Shown piece after piece: positions 14,343 to 21,753 of a stretch of 21,794 bases of DNA (its first letter is position 1; the number at the start of each line of letters is the position of its first letter). The stretch is taken from positions 1 through 21,794 of the forward strand of contig JAZUPE010000031.1 in NCBI GenBank assembly GCA_045605025.1, written 5' to 3'. The notes below the pieces were generated by a model. The model was given only the letters and a program-made list of their open reading frames with translations. It was not told the DNA's origin and made no database searches. The translations under genes were made by a program, and so were the position numbers. Source of the DNA: SIG598 sp045605025 (GTDB lineage Bacteria > Bacillota > Clostridia > Oscillospirales > Acutalibacteraceae).

Positions 14343-14661
14343 CATTTGGTGGAGCGAAACAAGCAATATCCGAACCAAGTTCAATACGGTTGTGAGCAGG
14401 TTAGGCGTACAGTTCAAAAAGGGAACAAGTGTGATAATATATCTTTGAACCAGATAAGTACGCTGATTTGTCCACCTAACTAGCGTAGTAATTTGAATAA
14501 ATTAAAACGAATTGCTTCTTTTCCTCTTTACTTCACTCAATTGCTCGCTAATACAAAGAGAATTAGCTCAGCTTTCTGATTCGTCTGACGAAAAATATGA
14601 CCGCGTAATATGTGCACCAGATTTAATCAGTGCCTTTTGGCATTATTCATGATATTTTTAT
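14343..14661. other. AT-rich intergenic region without a gene
   Basis: No open frame, tRNA or long repeat is supported here. The opening GGTGGAGCG faintly resembles the 3' end of a tRNA-type sequence but cannot be folded into one. Confidence 0.5.
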
Positions 14662-14690
14662 TTGCAATTGCGAAACAGATAATATATACT
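14662..14690 (+). promoter_or_regulatory. Promoter of the membrane-anchored Ig-domain gene
   Basis: TTGCAA (14662-14667) and TATACT (14685-14690) are 17 bases apart, about 60 bp upstream of the start codon. Confidence 0.65.
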
Positions 14691-14750
14691 GTAAAAAAGG
14701 TAGTATGCATATACTGAATACGCGACTATTTTGAGGGGATGGGTATCACT

Positions 14751-16256
14751 ATGTCATATAAAGTATTTATTTTGTCGGAGAAGACCGAAAAAGCAATCAA
14801 TATCGCAAATGAAATAAAGTGTTCGCTTGAAAAAATAAATATACAAGTAACCTTGTCTTTCGGAAAAACCAACTCGATCGATTTAAAAAACAGAGCTGGG
14901 CGATCCAGAAAATTCATCTTGGTCGCCAGCAATGAAGAAAGCCTGAAATCCTTGATGGTCGACAATACTTTTATTCAATACGCAAATGACCATCATATTC
15001 GTTCGGACACATTAGCTCAGAAAAAGGTGCTGGGAGAATCCGATTCCTTCAACAGCGGTGTCTATCTGATAACGAACGTATCGCCTGAGTGTCTTTCACA
15101 AAACGGTTACAACTATGAGCATTATAGTTTTGAAGAATATGATCCTGCTATATCATCAATAACAGTTGATTGCAAACGAAGCAGAACCAAAAATTTAGTT
15201 ATCGGACTTCTGGTAGTGCTAATTTTTGTGATTATGGCGATCGCATTTGCGGTTGAGGTGTTATCAAACACCCGCGATCTGCTCCCGTTTTCTTTGTCAA
15301 ACTTCTTTGGCTGCACAGAAGAACAAAAGGGAAACGATTATCCTCAAGAGGATACGATTATTCCTGTAAGCCAGATATCGCTTAACCGTAGTGACCTTAC
15401 TCTTTCGCCCAAGGAGAAATATGATCTTGATTCGTTTGTGTCACCGGATAATGCAACAGTATTTGATGTCAAATGGATGTCAAGCGACAAATCTGTTGCG
15501 GTTGTCGATTCCAACGGGACGGTCACAGCGGTAGACTCCGGAACCGCGGTAATTACTGCGCGGACAGAGGACGGATCGGTTTCCTGCGACTGTATCGTGT
15601 TTGTTGAAAGCGATGAGGAGGAAGAAAAGACAATTACTTTGGGACCGTGGAGTCCCTGGACTCCTGATTACCCCGGTGGACATGATTCTATCGAAAGCAA
15701 AGTGCAATATAGGAGCAGAGAAATTATTTACCAAGAAAGCACTTCTCCCAGTCTCAATGGTTACACACTCAGGACAGATATAACAAATCCAGAAATATCC
15801 TATGGCTCATGGGGCTCAGTACAAAAGTCTGAATCAAACCCGGGAAATAGTGACACCGTTCAGGTTACTAACAGCTATGTGAGTGCCTATCACTACTATC
15901 ATTATTGCTGCAATTGGTACGATAATATGTGGAATGTAGACTCCATTGCCTGCGGATCCGGTCCTCATTATTACCATACATTGAGCACCCAGTGGACGCT
16001 TCCGGAGTGTTACGGATACGATCAGGGAGGTCAGACGATATACGGAGGAAAAAGCTCCGGATGTTCACCTTGCTCAGAGAACTTCTATTTCTGGTTTCCT
16101 AACGGAACAACTACAACCTATGAGTATCAGACCCGGAAAAAAATCACAACGTATTATTTCCAGAAATTTGGTTCATGGTCTGCGTGGAGCGACAGTCCCG
16201 CCTCCGGTGACGAAGTAGAAACAAGAACGCTGTACAGATACCGTGATTTTTCCTAA
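14751..16256 (+). CDS. Single-pass membrane protein with Big_2-like domain, 501 aa
   Basis: Layout, numbered from the ATG at 14751: a cytoplasmic N-terminal domain (1-145) of alternating strands and helices, starting YKVFILSEKTEKA and containing RKFILVASNEES; a basic stretch KRSRTKN; one transmembrane helix (about 149-171); a bacterial Ig-like (Big_2) domain (about 205-287), recognisable from LNRSDLTLSPKEKYDL, VKWMSSDKSVAVVDSNGTVTA and GTAVITA; then a long tail rich in Tyr, Trp, Ser and Cys, with WSPW (300-303) and WSAW (476-479) segments and the ending VETRTLYRYRD. The positive-inside rule places the tail outside the cell. The order of strands in the N-terminal domain is reminiscent of TIR-like folds, but no catalytic glutamate can be identified. 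The ATG at 14739 directly abuts GAGGGG, so I prefer 14751, though its spacing is long. A surface receptor or anchor is inferred. Confidence 0.75.
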   Translation: MSYKVFILSEKTEKAINIANEIKCSLEKINIQVTLSFGKTNSIDLKNRAGRSRKFILVASNEESLKSLMVDNTFIQYANDHHIRSDTLAQKKVLGESDSFNSGVYLITNVSPECLSQNGYNYEHYSFEEYDPAISSITVDCKRSRTKNLVIGLLVVLIFVIMAIAFAVEVLSNTRDLLPFSLSNFFGCTEEQKGNDYPQEDTIIPVSQISLNRSDLTLSPKEKYDLDSFVSPDNATVFDVKWMSSDKSVAVVDSNGTVTAVDSGTAVITARTEDGSVSCDCIVFVESDEEEEKTITLGPWSPWTPDYPGGHDSIESKVQYRSREIIYQESTSPSLNGYTLRTDITNPEISYGSWGSVQKSESNPGNSDTVQVTNSYVSAYHYYHYCCNWYDNMWNVDSIACGSGPHYYHTLSTQWTLPECYGYDQGGQTIYGGKSSGCSPCSENFYFWFPNGTTTTYEYQTRKKITTYYFQKFGSWSAWSDSPASGDEVETRTLYRYRDFS

Positions 16257-16307
16257 GGATGATTTTTGTATCGCACAGAACGTAACTCTATCGTAACCGC
16301 AAACACA

Positions 16308-16352
16308 ATAACGCCGCCGTCAGGGATCATCACCAGATGGCGGCGTTATTTG
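16308..16352 (+). terminator. Terminator of the Ig-domain gene
   Basis: ATAACGCCGCC (16308-16318) and GGCGGCGTTAT (16339-16349) pair perfectly over 11 bp, followed by a T-rich tail (TTTGTTGT). Confidence 0.75.
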
Positions 16353-16473
16353 TTGTGATTTTGATAAATCTCCTCATCTGCTGATCACCTCATGATAGGG
16401 TACAATTGTTATTTTTCATATACGAGTGCGATTAAGCAATAGAGATTTTCAAAAATGCTTGTTAAAATATGTA

Positions 16474-16509
16474 ATAGCGGGACAAGAAATCAATCTCTTG
16501 TCCCGCTAT
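16474..16509. repeat. Perfect 14-bp inverted repeat
   Basis: ATAGCGGGACAAGA (16474-16487) and TCTTGTCCCGCTAT (16496-16509) enclose an 8-nt loop. It is very stable but has no T-run on either side. It lies between the terminators of the Ig-domain gene and of tRNA-Val. Confidence 0.75.
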
Positions 16510-16541
16510 GCATGCGGCTGTTTATTGCTCAAAATATACAA

Positions 16542-16583
16542 CAAATCCGAACCCAGTGCCAATCGGCATCAGGTTCGGATTTG
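16542..16583 (-). terminator. Terminator of tRNA-Val
   Basis: CAAATCCGAACC (16542-16553) and GGTTCGGATTTG (16572-16583) pair over 12 bp, with an inner TGCC-AATC-GGCA. Read on the minus strand it is followed by TTGTATATTTT. It begins eight bases after the tRNA. Confidence 0.75.
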
Positions 16584-16590
16584 CTTGTTG

Positions 16591-16667
16591 TGGTGGACAC
16601 AAGGGGACTCGAACCCATGACCTCCTGCGTGTGAAGCAGGCGCTCTAACCAGCTGAGCTATGCGTCC
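16591..16667 (-). tRNA. tRNA-Val, anticodon CAC
   Basis: The acceptor stem is GGACGCA/TGTGTCC, the D arm GCTCAGCTGGTTAGAGC, the anticodon arm CCTGC-TTCACAC-GCAGG and the T arm ATGGG-TTCGAGT-CCCCT with one weak pair. The anticodon CAC reads the valine codon GTG. The 3' CCA is encoded (16591-16593). The gene is intact. Confidence 0.93.
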
Positions 16668-16751
16668 ATAAAATGTGATTGTTATGCGATTTTTCAGCAA
16701 GAGCGCCTGCTTGTTTACGAATCACAACGCCTACTTGCACCAGCAGGCGAT

Positions 16752-16780
16752 ATTATATCACGTACGGTATTCATAGTCAA
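16752..16780 (-). promoter_or_regulatory. Promoter of tRNA-Val
   Basis: On the minus strand TTGACT (16775-16780) and TATAAT (16752-16757) are 17 bases apart, nearly consensus, as expected for a tRNA gene. Confidence 0.8.
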
Positions 16781-16858
16781 GGGGAAATTTTCAGCCGGGC
16801 CGTGCCGGTGCCTCGGTCGGACTGTGCCGCCGGCACAGACACGGCAGCCCGTTTTCTT

Positions 16859-17251
16859 TCATCTGCGGAAGCCCGTGGTGCTCACCGACGCAACCACGTT
16901 GCCTTCGGCATCACTGACGGTCACGATAAAATGGCAGGTACTTCTGCCGGAACGCACACACCTTGCCTCGGCTGTCAGCTTACCGCCTCTTGCCGCGCTC
17001 AGATAGGTTATGGACGACGTAAGAGACACCGTATTCATCGCCTCGGAATTAGCCGCTACCGCAAAGGTAAAATCCGCCAGAGTGTACACCGCTCCGCCCA
17101 TTACAACTCCTGCGGCGTTGAGGTGTCTGTGGTCGGTCTCAAGGCTGCATTTAGCATAATCCTTATCCGCGGCCTCTATGACTATTCCGGTAGTTTCCGT
17201 GGCGTATATATCACCGGAGAATTCTTTGCGTGCCCGCTCGAGATAATCCAT
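16859..17251 (-). CDS. PaaI-like hotdog-fold thioesterase, 130 aa
   Basis: This is probably an acyl-CoA thioesterase of the PaaI-like hotdog family. HLNAAGVVMGGAVYTLAD (43-60) is the central helix motif that carries the active site; Asp60 is the likely catalytic acid. The usual HGG of the family is MGG here, a known sort of variation but one that removes a common histidine. The C-terminal strands CHFIVTVSDAEGNVVAS complete the fold. Length is normal. The frame continues upstream to 17329, but the sequence there is not family-like; GGAAAG precedes the ATG at 17251, with GTG (17260) and TTG (17254) as alternatives. It is divergent from the glycosidase operon, with the two promoters back to back. 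Confidence 0.85.
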   Translation of the reverse strand: MDYLERARKEFSGDIYATETTGIVIEAADKDYAKCSLETDHRHLNAAGVVMGGAVYTLADFTFAVAANSEAMNTVSLTSSITYLSAARGGKLTAEARCVRSGRSTCHFIVTVSDAEGNVVASVSTTGFRR

Positions 17252-17334
17252 CAACGTCACTTTCCTTTCCTGACATACTGCTTTGTTATTGTATCCGGGA
17301 CCTGACCGGTTGATTCTCTGATCCCGCATGTTAC

Positions 17335-17363
17335 AGTATATCTTCCTGACACCGATCTGTCAA
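17335..17363 (-). promoter_or_regulatory. Promoter of the thioesterase gene
   Basis: On the minus strand a perfect TTGACA (17358-17363) and TATACT (17335-17340) are 17 bases apart. TGACA-CCGATC-TGTCA (17347-17362) forms a short palindrome over the -35 box and spacer. Confidence 0.75.
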
Positions 17364-17376
17364 AGCTTTATACTTC

Positions 17377-17405
17377 TTGACATGATCTGAGGCTTTTCAT
17401 ACAAT
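17377..17405 (+). promoter_or_regulatory. Promoter of the GH127-GH27 operon
   Basis: A perfect TTGACA (17377-17382) and TACAAT (17400-17405) are 17 bases apart, about 20 bp before the start codon of the GH127 gene. Its -35 box lies 13 bp from that of the divergent thioesterase promoter, so a regulator could act on both. Confidence 0.8.
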
Positions 17406-17426
17406 GAAAACGACTGGAGGAATAAT

Positions 17427-19574
17427 ATGCGCAATCTAAAAATGCTTGGCAGCGAAGCAATTACTGTCATCGACCCGTTTATTTCTCATAGTTTTGAGCT
17501 GGAAACAGCCTATCTGCTTTCTCTTGAGGTTGACCGGCTGCTGGCCGGTTTCCGCCAGACCGCCGGTCTGCCCTCCCCCGCCGATCGCTACGGCGGCTGG
17601 GAAAGTACCGAGATACAGGGACACACTCTCGGGCATTATCTGACGGCTATGGCACAGGCATGGGCAGTCTCCGCGGACAGCCGTATTATGGCAAAAATCT
17701 CTGAAACTGTGGACGGTCTGCGTAGCTGTCAGCGAGCCGATGGTTATCTTTTTGCTTCTCCGGACGAGTTGTTTGACCGGGTGGAGCGAAAAGAGCCGGT
17801 GTGGGTGCCGTGGTACACCATGCATAAGCTTGTCGCAGGTCTTGTATCGGTGTGCAGGCTGACCGGATATGAACCTGCGTTCGATGTGCTGCGTCGTCTT
17901 GCAGACTGGATTGCCGACCGTGCGCTGGGCTGGACGGAGGAAACGCGACTGACCGTGCTGTCGGTGGAATACGGCAGCATGAATGGCTGCATGTATGACG
18001 TGTTTTCCATCACCGGAGACGAGCGTCACAAACTCGCCGCCCATCAATTTGACGAGATTGCTTTGTTCGAGCCGCTCGCCGACGGCAGGGATATTCTCAA
18101 CGGATTGCACGCCAACACAACCATTCCCAAGATTCTGGGCGGACTCAAGCGATATGCTCTGTCCGGCGAGACAGAGCCTCTCTATCTGCGCTGCGCCGAA
18201 TCGTTCTGGGACATGGTCATATCACATCACACATACATCAGCGGCGGCAACAGCGAATGGGAGCATTTCGGTCTTCCTGATATCCTTGACGCTGAACGCA
18301 CCGCCTGCAACTGCGAAACCTGCAACACTCACAACATGATAAAGCTTTCCGATCTGCTGTTCTCGCTGACCGGAAAGAAAAAATACGCCGACTACAGTTC
18401 ATGGGCTTTCGTCAACACCATTCTTTCCTCTCAGAACCACGAAACAGGAATGACCACATATTTCCAGCCCATGGACAGCGGCTTTTTCAAGGTGTACTCC
18501 CGTCCATACGATCAGTTCTGGTGCTGCACCGGCACGGGCATGGAGAATTTCACAAAGCCGTGGGAAGGAATTGCGTTCGTCTCTGATGAGGCACTGTATA
18601 TCAACAGGTTCGTTTCCGCTGACATAAGCTATGAGGGCACTGCCCTTTCGATTGATGCCGACTGGCTGAACCGCGACACCATGACGCTGACCATCTGCAG
18701 CTGTCCTGCAGATCGGTGTATCGCTCTGCGTATTCCCTGCTGGGCGGCAGCGCATGAAATCACACTGCCTGACGGGATCAGCTGCCGCGAGAAGAACGGA
18801 TACCTTCTTCTGAGCGGAAGCTGGGAAAGCGATATGATTATCAGCGTGCGCTTTGTAATGGAACTGCGCCGTCACGGTCTGCCTGACAGCGACAATGCAG
18901 CCGCATTCAGCTACGGCCCGTTCATGCTAAGCGCCGACATGGGCAATGAGCAGATGGACACCGGTATTACCGGAGTGGACGTCACCGTGCCCACAAGGAA
19001 GAGGACCGTGCGTGACTATCTAATTGAACCGGAGGTCATTCCCAGCGGACGTCACGCTCACTTTACGCTGCGCAGCGCAGACGGTTTTGAACTGGAGCTT
19101 ACCCCTCACTACCTGAAAAACCAGGTGCGCTACGGAATATATCTGCGCTGTTTTGAGAGCGGAAGCACTGCGCTTGCGAATTATCTTTCCGGAATTGACC
19201 GACTGCGGAGTATTATGGAGAAGCAGTACGACATTATCCCCATTGGCAACGACCAGTATGAGCTTGCCCACGGTGTGCACGTCGAAAAGACCGACTCATT
19301 TGCCGACGGCATCAGCCGCGGACGGGTTATCTCTCCGGACGGCTATGTTTCCTATACACTTGCTGTGCCCGACCGTAAATGTACAATCCGACTGGATTAT
19401 TCGGGCGATCCGCGCATCGATCTTGACGGCAGACAGCTTGATGCGGCGCCGGTAATGAGCGTTCCGGATGATTTTTTTGGACGTGAAGTGCGTATAACCA
19501 TCCGCAACGCTTCCGGATCACAGACTCTGACACTGAACAACGTACTTTATATTGAAGGAGAAAGCGATGAATAA
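17427..19574 (+). CDS. GH127-family glycosidase, likely beta-L-arabinofuranosidase, 715 aa
   Basis: This belongs to glycoside hydrolase family 127 (formerly DUF1680), whose founding member HypBA1 removes beta-L-arabinofuranose with a zinc-bound cysteine as nucleophile. The four zinc/catalytic residues are all present: Glu297 and Cys299 in CETCNTHNM, and Cys366-Cys367 in FWCCTGTGMEN, the first of the CC pair matching the nucleophile of HypBA1. The (alpha/alpha)6 barrel spans roughly 20-380, with family motifs ESTEIQGHTLGHYLTA and WVPWYTMHKLVAGL; beta-rich domains follow to the end. No signal peptide, so it acts on imported oligosaccharides. GGAGG lies six bases before the ATG. Its end overlaps the GH27 gene by 8 bp. 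The exact substrate is inferred from the family. Confidence 0.92.
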   Translation: MRNLKMLGSEAITVIDPFISHSFELETAYLLSLEVDRLLAGFRQTAGLPSPADRYGGWESTEIQGHTLGHYLTAMAQAWAVSADSRIMAKISETVDGLRSCQRADGYLFASPDELFDRVERKEPVWVPWYTMHKLVAGLVSVCRLTGYEPAFDVLRRLADWIADRALGWTEETRLTVLSVEYGSMNGCMYDVFSITGDERHKLAAHQFDEIALFEPLADGRDILNGLHANTTIPKILGGLKRYALSGETEPLYLRCAESFWDMVISHHTYISGGNSEWEHFGLPDILDAERTACNCETCNTHNMIKLSDLLFSLTGKKKYADYSSWAFVNTILSSQNHETGMTTYFQPMDSGFFKVYSRPYDQFWCCTGTGMENFTKPWEGIAFVSDEALYINRFVSADISYEGTALSIDADWLNRDTMTLTICSCPADRCIALRIPCWAAAHEITLPDGISCREKNGYLLLSGSWESDMIISVRFVMELRRHGLPDSDNAAAFSYGPFMLSADMGNEQMDTGITGVDVTVPTRKRTVRDYLIEPEVIPSGRHAHFTLRSADGFELELTPHYLKNQVRYGIYLRCFESGSTALANYLSGIDRLRSIMEKQYDIIPIGNDQYELAHGVHVEKTDSFADGISRGRVISPDGYVSYTLAVPDRKCTIRLDYSGDPRIDLDGRQLDAAPVMSVPDDFFGREVRITIRNASGSQTLTLNNVLYIEGESDE

Positions 19575-20880
19575 GAACCAGTTTGCCCCGCTTCCGCCAC
19601 GTGGCTGGAACAGCTATGATTATTACGACACCACCGTCACCGAAGCAGAGGTGCGCGCCAACGCAGACTATCAGGCAGAGCATCTGCTTGAGTATGGCTA
19701 CGAATATGTAGTCGTGGATATCCAGTGGTATGCCTATGACCCCGGAACCCAGCGCGATGTACATCAGTACATTCCTTTCTGCAAATGTGAAATGGACGAA
19801 TACGGACGCTATCTGCCCTGTGCCGCCCGATTCCCGTCTTCCGCGAACGGCGCAGGTTTCAAACCTCTTGCCGATTACGTGCACAGCAAGGGCATGAAGT
19901 TCGGCATACATATCATGCGCGGTATCCCCCGTGAAGCTGCACACCGCCACCTGCCGGTGCTGGGCACCGATACGACGGCGGATGTCATCGCCGACCCCAC
20001 CGCCATCTGCAACTGGAACCCGGATATGTACGGCGTGCGCGACTGTCCCGAAGGACAGAGTTACTACGATGCCCTGATGGAACTGTACGCGGGATGGGGT
20101 GTGGATTTTATCAAGTGTGACGATATCTGTATCACTCACGCATTCGCCGACCGCCCGTACATGGGACGGCACGAGATTGAAATGCTGCACAAGGCTATCA
20201 TGAAATGCGGCAGACCCATCGTGCTCAGTCTTTCTCCCGGACCCGCCCTGCTGGAGCAGGCCGCACATTACTGTGCCAACGCCAATATGTGGCGCATAAC
20301 CAACGATTTCTGGGACAGCTGGCCCACGCTGCGCAATATGTTCGACTACTGCGAAAAGTGGCAGTACGTCATCGGTGACGGATGCTGGCCCGACTGCGAT
20401 ATGCTGCCCGTGGGCAAGGTCGGACGCGGTTTCTGTCACGAGCGCACCACCAACTTCACCCGCGACGAGCAGCAGACCATGTTTGCCATGTGGTGTCTTT
20501 TCCGCTCTCCGCTGATGATCGGCGCCGACCTGCCTCAGCTGGATAAATGGACACTTGATCTGCTGACCAACAAAGAGCTGCTGGATCTGCAGAAGGACGG
20601 TATGCGTCCCCGTCAGGTGAACAAAAACGACCGTCACGCTGTGTGGCTGACCGATTCACTGAAGGACGGCAGTCTTTACGTTGCCGTGTTCAATTTTGAG
20701 GACGAAGCATCGGTTATCGAAACCGGTGTCAGCGACTGGAACAACTTCAGCCGTACGGAAACCTCTGCGTTCAGCGGTGAGCTTCCCTGTCTGATCGGAG
20801 GCATCAGTGTTACCATGACCGACGGTGTGTGCCGCGTTGATGTGCCCGCGCACGGAACGGTTGTTTTCCGCGTGCGCTGA
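19567..20880 (+). CDS. GH27-family glycosidase (alpha-galactosidase or relative), 437 aa
   Basis: This is a glycoside hydrolase of family 27, which includes alpha-galactosidases, alpha-N-acetylgalactosaminidases and beta-L-arabinopyranosidases. PPRGWNSYDYY near the N-terminus is the family opening motif; VDFIKCDDI (179-187) holds the nucleophile Asp185, and WRITNDFWDSW (242-252) holds the acid/base Asp247. RSPLMIGADL (313-322) ends the barrel, and a C-terminal beta domain follows. The usual KYDNC around the nucleophile is KCDDI here, so substrate preference may differ from classic alpha-galactosidases. The start at 19567 has AAGGAG six bases upstream and overlaps the stop of the GH127 gene. 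No signal peptide. Coupling with GH127 points to shared action on arabinose- and galactose-containing plant glycans. Confidence 0.9.
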   Translation: MNKNQFAPLPPRGWNSYDYYDTTVTEAEVRANADYQAEHLLEYGYEYVVVDIQWYAYDPGTQRDVHQYIPFCKCEMDEYGRYLPCAARFPSSANGAGFKPLADYVHSKGMKFGIHIMRGIPREAAHRHLPVLGTDTTADVIADPTAICNWNPDMYGVRDCPEGQSYYDALMELYAGWGVDFIKCDDICITHAFADRPYMGRHEIEMLHKAIMKCGRPIVLSLSPGPALLEQAAHYCANANMWRITNDFWDSWPTLRNMFDYCEKWQYVIGDGCWPDCDMLPVGKVGRGFCHERTTNFTRDEQQTMFAMWCLFRSPLMIGADLPQLDKWTLDLLTNKELLDLQKDGMRPRQVNKNDRHAVWLTDSLKDGSLYVAVFNFEDEASVIETGVSDWNNFSRTETSAFSGELPCLIGGISVTMTDGVCRVDVPAHGTVVFRVR

Positions 20881-20905
20881 CTTGCCTGCCGTACTTATCA
20901 GCATC

Positions 20906-21007
20906 CAATCAAAACCACTAGTAAACTAGTGGTTTGCTCAGACCCTAGAAGGGTCAACACGTGCTGACCCCTCTAATGGGTACTGAGGGTATGTCATCGC
21001 ATCAATA
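20906..21007. repeat. Hairpin-array repeat flanking the IS element, copy A
   Basis: About 100 bp that recur in the same orientation at 21653-21753 with moderate divergence. It contains small hairpins with A-rich loops: ACCACTAG-TAAA-CTAGTGGT (20914-20933) and GACCC-TAGAA-GGGTC (20941-20955), and a decayed third one. The last 13 bases (CATCGCATCAATA) are identical in both copies. Confidence 0.85.
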
Positions 21008-21014
21008 TTACAGG

Positions 21015-21045
21015 CAGCCGCTTAACAGCGGCTGTTTTGTTTTTG
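21015..21045 (+). terminator. Terminator-like hairpin at the IS end
   Basis: CAGCCGC (21015-21021) and GCGGCTG (21028-21034) are followed by TTTTGTTTTT on the plus strand. It can stop transcription coming from the glycosidase operon and so protect the transposase gene from antisense reading, or be the subterminal hairpin of the element. Confidence 0.7.
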
Positions 21046-21047
21046 CC

Positions 21048-21515
21048 TTACTTATTTCTGACACCCGTAAACGGGTCGGCAAATTCTTTGAGCTTGAGTT
21101 GATCTTTTGCAAAATCTTCTTCAAGTTGATTTTTGATATAGTTGGCTATTATCTTTTCGTTCTTGCCTACCGTATCGACAAAGTATCCTCTTGCCCAGAA
21201 GTTTCTGCTTCCATATCGGTATTTTAGATTTGCGTGCCTATCGAAGATCATCAGCGCACTCTTGCTCTTGAGCGTTCCTACGAACTGTGCTATACTCATA
21301 TACGGTGGAATGCTCACAAGCATGTGGATGTGGTCAATACAAGCTTCTGCTTCGATTATCTCCACTCTCATTTCGCTGCATAGCTTTCGAAATATCTGTC
21401 CAATATCTCTTCGTATTTCCTTGTATATCACCTTTCTGCGATATTTGGGTGCAAATACAATATGATATTCACATCGGTAACTCGAATGCGCTGTATGCTT
21501 TACCTCATTTTTCAT
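21048..21515 (-). CDS. tnpA: IS200-type TnpA transposase (Y1/HUH), 155 aa
   Basis: This is a single-strand transposase of the IS200/IS605 family. It cuts and joins hairpin ends with a tyrosine, and works as a dimer. SSYRCEYHIVFAPKYRRKV near the N-terminus is the first family motif, the HUH histidines are in DHIHMLVSIPP, and the catalytic tyrosine is in NYIKNQ. Length is normal and the frame intact, so it may be active. The open frame continues upstream to 21743, but GGAGG nine bases before the ATG at 21515 decides the start. A stem (21530-21537 with 21569-21576) ends right beside that ribosome binding site and probably limits translation, as known for IS200. Confidence 0.93.
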   Translation of the reverse strand: MKNEVKHTAHSSYRCEYHIVFAPKYRRKVIYKEIRRDIGQIFRKLCSEMRVEIIEAEACIDHIHMLVSIPPYMSIAQFVGTLKSKSALMIFDRHANLKYRYGSRNFWARGYFVDTVGKNEKIIANYIKNQLEEDFAKDQLKLKEFADPFTGVRNK

Positions 21516-21529
21516 TGCTAAAAACCTCC

Positions 21530-21576
21530 ATGTTACGTTTTTTGATGCGGTCGCCAAACCATCATCAGCGTAACAT
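21530..21576 (-). promoter_or_regulatory. Leader hairpin of tnpA
   Basis: ATGTTACG (21530-21537) and CGTAACAT (21569-21576) pair perfectly, with an inner TGATG/CATCA. The stem lies directly against the GGAGG of tnpA (complement of 21525-21529). In IS200, leader hairpins suppress transposase synthesis; this placement fits that role. Confidence 0.6.
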
Positions 21577-21590
21577 AGAGTTTTTTTGTT

Positions 21591-21652
21591 TACCAAGGTA
21601 TTTTTTACCCACCACTGGTAGAACCAGTGGTTTAGATTAAGCCTAAAGGCAA
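21591..21652. repeat. Further small hairpins upstream of tnpA
   Basis: TACC-AA-GGTA (21591-21600), ACCACTGG-TAGAA-CCAGTGGT (21611-21631) and GCC-TAAA-GGC (21641-21650) continue the series of tiny hairpins with A-rich loops seen in the flanking repeats. Confidence 0.75.
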
Positions 21653-21753
21653 CAATCAAAACCACTAGTGAACTAGTGGTTTGCTCAGACCCTATAAGGG
21701 TCATCTCGTGCTGACCCCTAAAAGGGGCTCTGAAAATTACCATCGCATCAATA
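21653..21753. repeat. Hairpin-array repeat flanking the IS element, copy B
   Basis: Directly repeated copy of 20906-21007. Its hairpins are ACCACTAG-TGAA-CTAGTGGT (21661-21680), GACCC-TATAA-GGGTC (21688-21702) and CCCC-TAAAA-GGGG (21716-21726). Another, ACTGG-TAAA-CCAGT, follows at about 21764-21777 near the window end. Confidence 0.85.

Larger units (their letters stand above)
20906..21753 (-). mobile_element. IS200-type insertion element
   Basis: A single-gene element with a Y1/HUH transposase (21048-21515), without a tnpB partner in view. Such elements have hairpin ends and no terminal inverted repeats. Exact ends cannot be fixed: the directly repeated hairpin blocks at 20906-21007 and 21653-21753 bracket the gene and may be part of the element or of two neighbouring insertions. 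Confidence 0.7.

Noticed and set aside
16822..16838. Palindrome CTGTGCC-GCC-GGCACAG as terminator of the thioesterase gene
   Set aside because: It is in the right place, 20 bp after the stop codon, but no T-run follows on the minus strand, so a factor-independent terminator is not supported.
17436..18110. A 224-codon minus-strand frame opposite GH127
   Set aside because: Antisense to well-conserved GH127 sequence; its composition (many His, Gln and Arg) is typical of a shadow frame.
19327..20637. A 436-codon open frame on the minus strand
   Set aside because: It is the antisense shadow of the GH127 end and the GH27 gene, whose catalytic motifs are clear; the minus frame has no ribosome binding site or family features.
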